Made by a program: the position numbers and the translations under genes. A DNA stretch of 35,062 nt, from positions 1 through 35,062 of the forward strand of contig DBQX01000113.1 of NCBI GenBank assembly GCA_002305415.1, written 5' to 3'. Every line of letters starts with the position of its first letter. The first letter of the stretch is position 1. This document shows, piece after piece, positions 8,601 to 16,207 of the stretch. Source of the DNA: Actinomycetales bacterium UBA1383 (GTDB lineage Bacteria > Actinomycetota > Actinomycetes > Actinomycetales > Actinomycetaceae). A model generated the notes under the pieces. That model made no database searches. It saw nothing but the letters and a program-made list of their open reading frames with translations, and was not told where the DNA came from.

Positions 8601-9090
8601 CGTCCGCGCCGGCCTCGGGTACTGCAAGACGCCCGAGGTGTACGGCGCGTTCCCCACCGACCCCTACTCCCACACCCCCAAGGGTCACGGCGCCCGCCAG
8701 CCCGGCATGACAGGGCAGGTCAAGGAGGAGGTCCTCACCCGCCTGGGAGAGCTGGGGCTCCGCGTGGAGGACGGCCGCATCGTCATCCGGCCCGTGCTGC
8801 TGCGCCCCTCCGAGTGGACAACGGCGCCGGCCACGTTCGCGTACCGCGACGTCAGTGGGGCGGAGCGGACGATCGACCTGCCCGCCGGTTCCCTCGCCTT
8901 CACCTTCTGCCAGGTCCCCGTGGTGTACGCCCGCGGCGACGAGGTGGCGGTCACCGCCCACCTCGCCGACGGCACCACCGTGGACCAGCCCGACGGCGTG
9001 CTGAGCGCCGAGCTCAGCGCCTCCATCTTCCGGCGGGAGGGCAGGGTCACCAGCCTGTCCGTCCACGTCCCGGAAGGCACGTCGGCGTAG
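5614..9090 (+). CDS. Beta-1,3-glucan phosphorylase, probably GH161 (clan GH-Q type)
   Basis: A very large cytoplasmic enzyme of 1158 residues without signal peptide. Its size, the N-terminal block FFMTIVSSSDVWLFISSTGG, and a central helical-barrel region (EYQGNWRDIFQNWEALAWSF, NPWSNIGYWSDHQIIYLLKL) fit the large phosphorylases related to cellobiose phosphorylase. PEWNDANNAL (Asp665) resembles the WND segment that carries the general acid in GH94. GH161 enzymes are about 1100-1200 residues and cleave beta-1,3-glucan oligosaccharides with phosphate to give alpha-glucose 1-phosphate; the adjoining GH16 and sugar importer agree with this. GH149 or an undescribed relative is possible. ATG 5614 has GAGGAAGG upstream; an in-frame ATG at 5512 would place both operator-like sites inside the gene and lacks a ribosome site. 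GH16 follows after 51 bp, likely in the same operon. Confidence 0.75.
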   Translation: MSPTPVETHGTGGSASGETRSGADAAARPGTVAIVDLYGRRFHAIPGYDRMPPFFMTIVSSSDVWLFISSTGGLTAGRFDAERALFPYYTDDKVAESAGRTGGLTLARVTRAGGPTTWWQPFAAARPGDPVAERTLYKDILGTALVFEEVRPDLGLRLRVTWESSARFGVVRSCELTSVTGEPCEVEVLDGFVNVLPAGTSQQVQNELSNLLDAYKRTELDPATGLTIHHLNASLTDLAEPSESLRANVVWDVGLPHAARLLSTRQLDSFMRGDGVTEEPEVRGERGAHLLHAHLTLAAGEEVSWRVVGDVEKDAAGVVALQAQLGDLAGAAAELAADITRTREDLAAILAATDAAQLTGEEVATAHHVANVLFNTMRGGLPANGYVLDAGDVRAFVAQRSHATAQRCAATLAGLPDQLHAHELLAIAEGSGDPDLWRLAHEYLPLTFSRRHGDPSRPWNKFRIVLRDDHGNPRLEYQGNWRDIFQNWEALAWSFPEYVESMITIFLDATTADGYNPYRISRSGIDWEVPEPENPWSNIGYWSDHQIIYLLKLLETSERFHPGRLRGLVDRAAFTHADVPYRIASYAQTLANPYDTIAFDEAHDAAVTARVAEEGGDGRLVHDGSGDLVRVTLAEKLLLLLAAKLVNLVPGGGIWMNTQRPEWNDANNALVGRGLSVVTLSYLRRYLPFVRDLLDSDITVTAELADLLAAVRTTLAAHAADVDDAGRRAVMDALGGAGTAYRARVYAGIGDERVTVPAGEVRDLLDHAERHVEASLRANVRDDALVHSYNILDLGEGGAGVRHLTQMLEGQVAVLSGGMLTPAESVDLLRSLRGSALYRADQHSYILYPDKEVPSFLGRNTFSAERAAECPLVAALVDAGDRSVVIQDVHGDFHFAAPIRNAAGVEAALDALAGHPDLGPAIVQDRDALLTLFEEVFHHAEFTGRSGSFFAFEGLGSIYWHMVSKLLLAVQETLERAVAEGADDAVVQALHDAYEDVRAGLGYCKTPEVYGAFPTDPYSHTPKGHGARQPGMTGQVKEEVLTRLGELGLRVEDGRIVIRPVLLRPSEWTTAPATFAYRDVSGAERTIDLPAGSLAFTFCQVPVVYARGDEVAVTAHLADGTTVDQPDGVLSAELSASIFRREGRVTSLSVHVPEGTSA

Positions 9091-9141
9091 CCGGCGGCCA
9101 CCCCCCGCGAAGCAAGTTCCTCGACGGCGGAAGGACACGAC

Positions 9142-12100
9142 ATGACCGCTTCGAAACACCCACCATCACGTCTGAGGCGAGGGGGTGCCCTGGCCACCGC
9201 GGCCGCCCTCTCGCTCACGATGATGAGCGCCGTCGGCGCGGCGAGCGCCGAGCCACCCCTCATCATCGTCGAGGACTTCGAGTCCGGGCTGCCGTCCGGG
9301 ACCGACGGTGACGGCGTCCCGATCGGTTTCTTCACCTTCAACGGTGCGGGCAGCTCGGTCGCCGTCTCCACTGTGGCCGACCCCGCTCCGGTGCCCGACG
9401 ACGGGGTGGACGGTCAGGTGCTCCAGATGGACGTGGACGTGACCTCCTACGCCGGCGGGATCAACGCCTTCGCGAACGATGCGCTCACCGAGTGGGTCCC
9501 GCAGGACTGGAGCGCGTCCAAGGGCATCACGATGTGGCTCTACGGGCAGGGTTCCGGCACCACGCTCTTCGTCGACGTGCTGGAGAACCGCAATCCCGAC
9601 TCGACCACGGACGACGCCGAACGCTGGTCCATTGACATCATCGACAACTTCATCGGATGGCGTGAGCTGGAGATCCCCTTCTCCTCCCTGACCCGCAAGG
9701 GAGTCGGCAACGGGGCACCGGACGACGGCTGGGAGGGCACCGAGGTCCACGGCTGGGCGCTCGGCGCACTCGGCACCGGCGGCCCGCGCACCTACTGGGT
9801 GGACAACGTGGGTGTCTACGGCGTCGCCGAGATCCCGGAGCTCGCCGTCGGCTTCTCGGCCCGGAACTTCAACATCCCCGAGGGTGAGACCGGTGACATC
9901 GCGGTGAAGCTGAACCGCTCACTGCGCGATGAGGACCCCGACCAGGTCACGGTGGAGTACACGGTCGAACCGGGAGCTGCTGTCCCGGACCGCGACTTCA
10001 TCGCCACCTCGGGCACCCTCACCTTCGTCAAGGGTGGCCCCCGCGAGCTCACCTTCCCGCTCGAGACCATCGACAACATGAAGGACGACGGCGACCGCCG
10101 CGTCATCCTGCGCCTCGCCAATCCGGTGGGCGCCCTTGCGGGCATCATGCAGGCCGCCGGCACCATCCTCGACGACGAACCGTACGACCCGCTGCTGCTC
10201 GACGACTTCGAGCGCGCCCCCGACCTGTGGGACGCGAGCGACGTCGTCACGCTCACCAACCCCGAGATCGCGGCGAGCGACCCGGACGCGGTGCCCGGGC
10301 AGGGCGCGTGGGAGCACGTGCTGCAGGCGACCGTGGGGGGACCCATCGGGGTCGACATCCAGGTCCAGGGGCGGGTCTGCAACCAGGGCAACGGCATCAT
10401 CCCCGTCTACCTGCTGAGCACCCCGACCTTCGACGCCACCACGGTGGACCACACCACGGTCATGCTGGGCGACGCGTACGACTCCCGGATCGACAAGAAG
10501 ACCGGTCTCCCCCGCCGCCAGGAGCGGGACGTCAACCGGGACGGGCTGACGGACCTCGTCTTCCAGTTCCGGTTCAGGGACACCGGCCTCGAGTGCGACC
10601 CGGCGGTGCTGCCGCTGACGGGCGAGACGTACGACGGGCAGGCCAAACCGACCCAGCCCGACATCGAGCGGTTCGGCCGTGACTTCGCCCTCGGCGAGGA
10701 CTGGAGCGGGGCTGAGTCCCTCTCCTTCTGGTACGAGGGGACGGGCAGCGGCAACGACGTGACCGTCGAGGTCCTCGACAACCGCGCCCCCGACCCCGGA
10801 CCCGCGGGTTGGAGCCTCGTGTGGGCCGACGAGTTCGACGAGCCCGCCGGTACGCTCCCCAACCCCGACAACTGGGGCTACGAGATCGGTGACGGCACCG
10901 TCAACGGCATCCCCGGCTGGGGCAACAGCGAGTTGCAGTACTACACCGATTCCCCCGAGAACGCCGCCACCGACGGCGTCGGCAACCTCGTGATCACCGC
11001 ACGCGAGGCCGACGGAGAGCTCTGCTACTACGGGGAGTGCGACTACACCTCCGCCCGCCTGCTCTCCAAGCACAAGGCCGAGTTCGCCTACGGCCGGATC
11101 GAGGCCAGTGTCCAGGTGCCGGACGGCGCCGCGGGCCTCTGGCCCGCCTTCTGGAGCCTCGGCACCGACATCGACCGGGTGGGCTGGCCCCAGACCGGCG
11201 AGATCGACATCATGGAGTACGTCAGCCGCATCCCGGACGAGGTGTTCGGCACCATCCACGGGCCGGGCTACTCCGGCGGCGACGCGTTCGGGAACATCCT
11301 GAACGTCCCCGGCGGCGTGCCTGGGCCGTTCCGGCACCTACGCCATCGAGTGGCAGCCGGACCGCATCGAGTGGTACCTGGATGACACGCTCTACCACAC
11401 CGCCACGCCGGCGGATGTGGCGCCCAACGAGTGGGTGTTCAACGACCCGGTCTTCCTGCTGCTCAACATGGCGATCGGTGGCAGCTTCGGCGGCGCCGTG
11501 AGCGAGGACCTCACGATGCCGCAGGAGATGAAGGTCGACTACGTCCGCGTCTACCAGGGCCCGGACACGGCCGAGCGCTTCGAGGCCTCCTTCGTGGACG
11601 ACTTCACCGGCTGGCAGCAGGTGACGATCCCGTTCGCGGACCTCGAGCGCAGCGCGGACGCCTACCAGCCCGCGGGCGCGCCGTCGGACGGCCTCCAGCT
11701 CACCGACGTGTGGGGCTACGGTTTCCGCGTGGAGAGCGGATCCGGTGACCTGCGGATCGACCAGGTCCGCCTCGTCCCCACGCCTGACACGACTCCGCCG
11801 GAGCTGACCATCACGGACAACGTGCCGGAGGGCGCCGCCACGCGCAACGTGACCTTCACGTTCAGCTTCTCCGAGGACGTGGGTGACACCTTCGACGCCT
11901 CCGACGTCCAGCTCACCGGCGGCACGCTGGTGGGCTTCACGCGAGTTGACGGGGACACGGCGACCCTGGTCGCACGGCCTCCTGCGGACGCCACCGGTGT
12001 CCTGGAGGTGAGTGTCGCCGCCGGCGCGTTCTCGGATCTCGCCGGGAACCCCAGCGTGACGGACGCGAGCGCCCAGCAGGCGTTCGACACCCCGCCCCTC

Positions 12101-13054
12101 CCCACAGGTGACTTCGTCATCACCTTCGATGAGGTGCCGCCCCCGGGTGTCGCACCGTTCGAGGGTGCTGCCGGTGGCATCGCGGTGGACCCGACCGACG
12201 CCTCCAACAGGGTGGCGGAGATCGTCAAGGGCACTCCGGATAGTCCGTCCCAGCCGTGGGCAGGAGCGACGATCCACATGGGTGACAACTTCACGGTCCC
12301 CGCGATCCCGTTCTCGCCGACGGACTCCACGATCACGGTTCGCGTCTGGTCACCCAAGCCAGCGGGGAGCCGCATGATGCTGAAGGTCGAGAACGCGGCC
12401 GGTCAGGCCGCGGAGGTCGAGGCGCTCACGACGGTCGAGGGCGGCTGGCAGGATCTCACCTTCGACTTCGCCGGGAAGGTGGATCCTGCGGTCGTGTACA
12501 ACAAGGTCTCCTTCTTCCCCGACTTCATGACCGCGGGCTCCGGCCAGGCCTACTACATCGACGACCTCTCGTTCCCGGCGCCGGAGCCCATCACGTTCAG
12601 TGAGGTGCCTCCGCCGCTCCTGACCGGTTTCGGTGGGGCCAACGGCACTGTCACGACGGACCCGACCGACGCCACCAACATGGTGGCGGAGATCGTCAAG
12701 GGTGGCCCGGAGACCTGGGCTGGGGTTGTCGTCTCCACGGGAAACCTTGGAGATATCTTCTGGGTTCCGGCGATCCGGTTCCTCGAATCGACCCAGACGC
12801 TCACGCTGCGCATCTGGTCGCCGAAGCCGGTGGGCACGCCCGTGCTGCTGAAGGTGGAGAACGCCGCCGACGCCGGACAGTTCGCCGAGGTCACAGCCCT
12901 CACGACTGTCCAGGCTGGGTGGCAGACGCTCAGCTTCGACTTCACCGGCAAGGCCAACCCGGCGCTCGGCTACAACAAGGTCATCGTCTTCCCTGACTTC
13001 GGCACGGCCGGTACAGGCGAGACCTACTACCTCGACGACATCACCTTCCCGTAA
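9142..13054 (+). pseudogene. Secreted multidomain GH16 endo-beta-1,3-glucanase, frameshifted
   Basis: Removing one extra base near 11313-11334 restores about 1303 residues. Order: signal peptide (cleavage likely after ASA, residue 36); carbohydrate-binding beta-sandwich (about 40-230); Calx-beta domain (234-347); first half of a second binding domain (about 350-553); GH16 catalytic domain (about 556-808) with EIDIME, nucleophile Glu687 and acid/base Glu692; second half of the interrupted binding domain (to about 875); Ig-like domain (to about 980); two tandem binding-type repeats (990-1149, 1150-1303). As given, the frame shifts after NVPGGV and stops at 11385, losing the end of GH16 and all later domains; the correct frame resumes at TYAIEWQPDRIEWYL. 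GGAAGGA precedes ATG 9142. Role: extracellular cutting of laminarin-like glucan. A sequencing error in TTCCGGCACC is as likely as true decay. Confidence 0.85.
12110..13051 (+). repeat. Tandem duplicated binding-type module in the GH16 gene
   Basis: Two consecutive modules of about 155 residues (12110-12589 and 12590-13051) share the order EVPPP, DPTDA(S/T)N, VAEIVKG, SPKP, LKVENAA, W(Q)xL(T/S)FDF(A/T)GK, YNKV, FPDF, Y(Y)(I/L)DD. Parts are also close at the DNA level, for example CCCGACCGACGCC followed by GTGGCGGAGATCGTCAAGGG in both copies, which indicates a fairly recent duplication. They are probably glucan-binding; I cannot name a CBM family with confidence. Confidence 0.8.
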
Positions 13055-13062
13055 GGGAATCC

Positions 13063-13100
13063 AGGCGGGGAGTGCGGCCACCAGGCCGTGCTCCCCGCCT
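13063..13100. terminator. Bidirectional terminator between GH16 and MFS genes
   Basis: Arms AGGCGGGGAGTGCGGCC (13063-13079) and GGCCGTGCTCCCCGCCT (13084-13100) pair over 17 positions with a two-base mismatch, around a 4-base loop. It lies between convergent genes whose stops are at 13054 and 13109. Confidence 0.8.
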
Positions 13101-13108
13101 TCGCCGTG

Positions 13109-14377
13109 TCAGCGGGGCCCGTCCGTCCGGTCCGCGTCCGCGCGCTCGCGCCGCGAGAGGGCGAGGAACGGCAACGCGAGGGCCGCGATGCCCGCACCGA
13201 GCATGAAGGAGCCCCCGTAGCCCCAGACGTCCGCGGCCCGGCCGAGCACCGGCTGCGTCCAGGCCCCGCCGGCGGAGCCCACGAGGGAGTCGAACGAGAG
13301 CACCGTGGCGCGCTGCCCGGAGCCGATCAGCCCGTTCAGGTAGGCGCGCCGCACGGGCGTCGCTGCGGCCGACAGCAGCCCCCACACCACGACCAGCCCC
13401 AGCACGGCCGCGAAGCTCCGCACCGCGCCGATCAGGGCGAGCGTCACCACGCTCGCGGCCGAGAGCGCGAGGAGTGCCGAGGTGCGGCGTCGGAAGGCGC
13501 GCCCCACCCGGGCGGCGGCGAGCCCGCCCAGCACCTGCGACCCCGCGACGATCGCCGCCACCAGCCCGGCCACGCTGTAGGCGCGCGGGTCGCCGAGGAG
13601 CTCGAGCAGGTGCGGCTGGAGGGCGTAGAACACGTAGAAGCCGACGCCCGCGGCGAAGAACGCCTCGAGCATCAGCCAGCGGACCACCGGGCGCCGCCAG
13701 CCGTGGTCCACCGACGCCCGCAGCACCCGGGATGCCTCCGCCAGCGGGCGACCGGTGGGACGGGGCGTGAAGCCGATGTCCCGCATCAGCCGCCACGCCA
13801 CCCCGAACATCAGCAGCAGGATCGCGCCGCGCAGCACGAAGGGCACCCCCAGGTTCGTCCACTGGGCGAGGAACCCGCCGCCCAGCGAGCCGGTGAGCAT
13901 CGCCAGCCCGGCCACCACCTGTCCCCTGCCGAACACCGTCTCCAGCGTGCCCGTGTAGCCCGTGGCGGCCAGCGCGTCCACCAGCCACGCCTCGGTGGCG
14001 CCGGAGAAGAACGTGAAGCCGAGGCCGAGCAGCACGGAGACCAGTGCCCACGCCCAGAACGGCGCGCCCAGCCACCAGAGCAGCACGTAGAGCAGCGTGG
14101 TCACGCTGAGGGTCACCGTGCCGAGCAGGTAGGACACCCGCCGTCCGATCGTGTCCGCCACCACGCCGGTGGGGATCTCGAACAGCACCATCCCGAGGGT
14201 GAAGAACGCGTTCGCGGCGAACGCCTCGAGGTTGGTGAGGCCGGCGTCGAGGAGGAAGATCGTGTTGATCCCCCAGATCAGCGAGGCGCAGAGCGTGTTC
14301 CCGAGCAGCAGCACCAGGTAGGTCCGGATGACGGCCCGCGGCGTCGTGGAGCCGCCCCCGTCCCGACGCTCAGCCAC
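13109..14377 (-). CDS. MFS transporter
   Basis: A 422-residue major facilitator protein with about twelve transmembrane segments. The loop between segments 2 and 3 carries a recognisable MFS motif (GVVADTIGRRVSY). Close relatives are generic drug or metabolite permeases; no substrate can be assigned. The GTG start at 14377 overlaps the end of the upstream PHP gene (stop at 14370), so the two are co-transcribed and probably translationally coupled, though a strong ribosome site is lacking. The shared operon does not reveal a common function. Confidence 0.85.
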   Translation of the reverse strand: MAERRDGGGSTTPRAVIRTYLVLLLGNTLCASLIWGINTIFLLDAGLTNLEAFAANAFFTLGMVLFEIPTGVVADTIGRRVSYLLGTVTLSVTTLLYVLLWWLGAPFWAWALVSVLLGLGFTFFSGATEAWLVDALAATGYTGTLETVFGRGQVVAGLAMLTGSLGGGFLAQWTNLGVPFVLRGAILLLMFGVAWRLMRDIGFTPRPTGRPLAEASRVLRASVDHGWRRPVVRWLMLEAFFAAGVGFYVFYALQPHLLELLGDPRAYSVAGLVAAIVAGSQVLGGLAAARVGRAFRRRTSALLALSAASVVTLALIGAVRSFAAVLGLVVVWGLLSAAATPVRRAYLNGLIGSGQRATVLSFDSLVGSAGGAWTQPVLGRAADVWGYGGSFMLGAGIAALALPFLALSRRERADADRTDGPR

Positions 14378-15392
14378 GGCCGGTCCAGCTGAGGAGGTCC
14401 GCCACCTCGCGGGCGTTCACGATCCGGTCCCGCGGGATCCCCCGGGCCTGCGCGCGCGCCGCGCCGTGGTCGAGGAAGTCGAGCTGACCCGGCGCGTGGG
14501 CGTCGGAGTCGATGGCGAACAGGCAGCCCAGTTCGTCCGCGAGGGCGAGCAACCGCGTCGGCGGGTCGAGCCGCTCCGGCCGGGAGTTGATCTCCACCGC
14601 CACCCCGAAGCGCGCGCAGGCCTCGAACACGAGCCCGGCGTCGAACTCCGACCCGGGCCGCTGTCCCCGCCCACCGGTGATGAGGCGGCCGGTGACGTGC
14701 CCGAGCACGTCCACGCGCGGGTTCGCCACCGCCCGCACGAGGCGCCGCGTCATGGCGTCCCGCGGCATCCGCAGCTTCGAGTGGACCGAGGCGACGACGA
14801 CGTCGAGGCCCGCCAGCACGTCGTCGTCCTGGTCGAGGGTGCCGTCCTCGAGGATGTCCACCTCGATTCCGGAGAGGATGCGGAACGGCGCGAGTTCCGC
14901 GTTCAGCCGGGCGACGACGTCGAGCTGCGCCCGCAGCCGCGCGGTGGTGAGGCCGCGCGCCACGGTGAGGCTCGGCGAGTGGTCGGAGAGACACATGTAG
15001 GAATGGCCGGACCCGATCGCCGCGCGTGCCATCGCCTCGATGGACGCGGTGCCGTCGGACCAGTCGGAGTGGACGTGCAGGTCGCCGCGCAGCCAGCCGC
15101 GCACGACCTCCCCGCCCGGGACCAGGGGGAACGGTGCCGCAGCCTCCAGCCGGGCCAGCTCGTCGGGCACGCGGCCCGCCGCCTGGGTGGCGACCAGCGC
15201 GGTCTTCGGCCCGACGTCAGGCAGCTCGGTGAGGGTGCCGGCCGCGATGCGCTGCCGCAGCTCGTCCGGGGACAGCGCCGCGAGCCGCTGCGCGGCCCGC
15301 CGGTAGGCCCGGATGCGATGAGGCTCTCCCAGCTCGCGCTCGAGGAGGTACGCGATACGCTCCAGGGCGGCCACGGGCCCTCGCTGCTCCAT
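14370..15392 (-). CDS. HHH-PHP domain protein (PolX C-terminal type)
   Basis: A 340-residue protein. The N-terminal 80 residues form a DNA-polymerase-X-like helix-hairpin-helix region (IAYLLE...RIRAYRRAA, then LPDVGPKTA), followed by a PHP phosphoesterase domain with its metal ligands: GDLHVHSDWSDG, CLSDHSPS, GIEVDIL, ASVHSKL, DVLGHVTGR, VEINSRPER and AIDSDAHAPG. This arrangement matches the PHP part of bacterial PolX without the polymerase palm, a common stand-alone form in actinobacteria. Expected role: a metal-dependent 3'-end phosphatase or nuclease acting on DNA, or a phosphoesterase on another substrate. The ATG start follows AGGAGAGAGGG closely. It is divergent from the HHH/fur operon and overlaps the downstream MFS gene. 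Confidence 0.88.
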   Translation of the reverse strand: MEQRGPVAALERIAYLLERELGEPHRIRAYRRAAQRLAALSPDELRQRIAAGTLTELPDVGPKTALVATQAAGRVPDELARLEAAAPFPLVPGGEVVRGWLRGDLHVHSDWSDGTASIEAMARAAIGSGHSYMCLSDHSPSLTVARGLTTARLRAQLDVVARLNAELAPFRILSGIEVDILEDGTLDQDDDVLAGLDVVVASVHSKLRMPRDAMTRRLVRAVANPRVDVLGHVTGRLITGGRGQRPGSEFDAGLVFEACARFGVAVEINSRPERLDPPTRLLALADELGCLFAIDSDAHAPGQLDFLDHGAARAQARGIPRDRIVNAREVADLLSWTGRG

Positions 15393-15459
15393 CCCTCTCT
15401 CCTAGTGGCAGCGGCGGGTGGTGGCAAGTCCCGGACCACACGCACGTGACCGCCAAAGG

Positions 15460-15488
15460 TTGTGGCAGACGTCACGCCCGTGTTCTAT
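15460..15488 (+). promoter_or_regulatory. Promoter of the HHH-fur operon
   Basis: A -35 TTGTGG (15460-15465) and -10 TTCTAT (15483-15488) are separated by 17 bases, with GGAGG before the ATG at 15511. It lies in the 118-bp divergent gap shared with the PHP gene. Confidence 0.55.
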
Positions 15489-15510
15489 CGTCGAGGAGAA
15501 GGAGGCCACC

Positions 15511-15732
15511 ATGCCGCACCACGACCACGATCCGTTCGCCGAGCTCGACGAGCACGCCCGCGCCGCCCTGGCGTCGCACGGCATCCACTCCCTCGAGGAC
15601 GCCGCGGCGGTGCCGCGTGACGAGTTCCTGGAACTCCACGGCGTCCCCCACAACACGCTCGCCCGCATCCTCGCCCTGATCGAGGGCAACGAGGGCGAGA
15701 CCGGCGACCGGGACCCGAACGAGCCCGAGTGA
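15511..15732 (+). CDS. Small helix-hairpin-helix protein
   Basis: A 73-residue acidic protein (starting MPHHDHDPFAELDEHARAAL). The central part, LASHGIHSLEDAAAVPRDEF followed by LHGVPHNTLARILALI, has the periodicity of a helix-hairpin-helix or SAM-like domain, similar to the RNA-polymerase alpha C-terminal fold used for nucleic-acid contacts. GGAGG lies just before ATG 15511. Its stop overlaps the GTG of the fur-type gene (GTGA), so the two are translationally coupled; a link to metal regulation is therefore possible but not shown. His-rich residues at the N-terminus (MPHHDHD) could bind metal, which is speculation. Confidence 0.75.
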   Translation: MPHHDHDPFAELDEHARAALASHGIHSLEDAAAVPRDEFLELHGVPHNTLARILALIEGNEGETGDRDPNEPE

Positions 15733-16163
15733 CCCCTCCCCCGGGCGAACCGGCGCACCCGACCCCCACGGAGATCCTCCGCGCCCGCGGCCTGCGCGCC
15801 ACCACTGCCCGGATCGCGATCATCGAGGCCCTGCGCGCCGCGGAACACCCCACCGTCGAGGCGCTCCATCGCGCCGTCGCCCCGCTCGGCATCGCGCTGA
15901 CTACCGTGTACCGCACCCTGGAGACGCTGGAGCATGCCGGGGTGGTGTGGGCGATCCACGTCCCCGAGACCGGCCGCACCTACCACGTGGGCACCCACCC
16001 CCCACACGCCCACCTCCTCTGCGAGTCCTGCGGCCGGCTTGAGGACCTCGAGGGCGTCCCTCCCGCCGCGGACTGGGCCGTTCCGGAGGGCTTCTCGGTG
16101 GCGCACGTGCAGGTGACGGTGTTCGGGACCTGCGCGGCGTGCCGCGACGCGCCGCCGGCTTAG
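15729..16163 (+). CDS. Fur-family metalloregulator, probably Nur-like (nickel)
   Basis: A 144-residue Fur-family repressor. The winged helix is at about residues 12-85 (RGLRATTARIAIIEALRA, TTVYRTLETLEHAGVV), followed by the dimerisation and metal domain with HPPHAHLLCESCG and a late CAAC, the two CxxC pairs of the structural zinc site. GTG 15729 overlaps the upstream stop by four bases. The next genes encode a CbiMQO nickel/cobalt importer, and a dyad resembling the published Nur-box form lies in the gap. So I infer nickel (or cobalt) sensing rather than iron or zinc. The protein would repress the importer when metal is sufficient. Zur or PerR-like function is the alternative. Confidence 0.88.
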   Translation: MTPPPGEPAHPTPTEILRARGLRATTARIAIIEALRAAEHPTVEALHRAVAPLGIALTTVYRTLETLEHAGVVWAIHVPETGRTYHVGTHPPHAHLLCESCGRLEDLEGVPPAADWAVPEGFSVAHVQVTVFGTCAACRDAPPA

Positions 16164-16170
16164 CGAACTT

Positions 16171-16201
16171 CCTGCACATCACTTGCAGGTGGCGGGACAA
16201 T
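16171..16201 (+). promoter_or_regulatory. Nur-like inverted repeat overlapping the cbiM promoter
   Basis: CCTGCA (16171-16176) and TGCAGG (16184-16189) form a perfect inverted repeat over 19 bp, the length of a Fur-family site. Written as CTGCAC-ATCAC-TTGCAG it resembles the form TTGCAA-N5-TTGCAA-complement reported for Nur in Streptomyces. A -10 GACAAT (16196-16201) follows, and a weak -35 TGCACA (16173-16178) lies inside the repeat, so a bound repressor would cover the promoter. Transcription would begin near the ATG at 16208. Confidence 0.6.
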
Positions 16202-16207
16202 CGGGCC

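Noticed and set aside
11300..11340. Programmed frameshift in the GH16 gene.
   Set aside because: No slippery heptamer, internal Shine-Dalgarno or downstream pseudoknot is apparent, and GH16 enzymes are not known for recoding. An indel or sequencing error is simpler.
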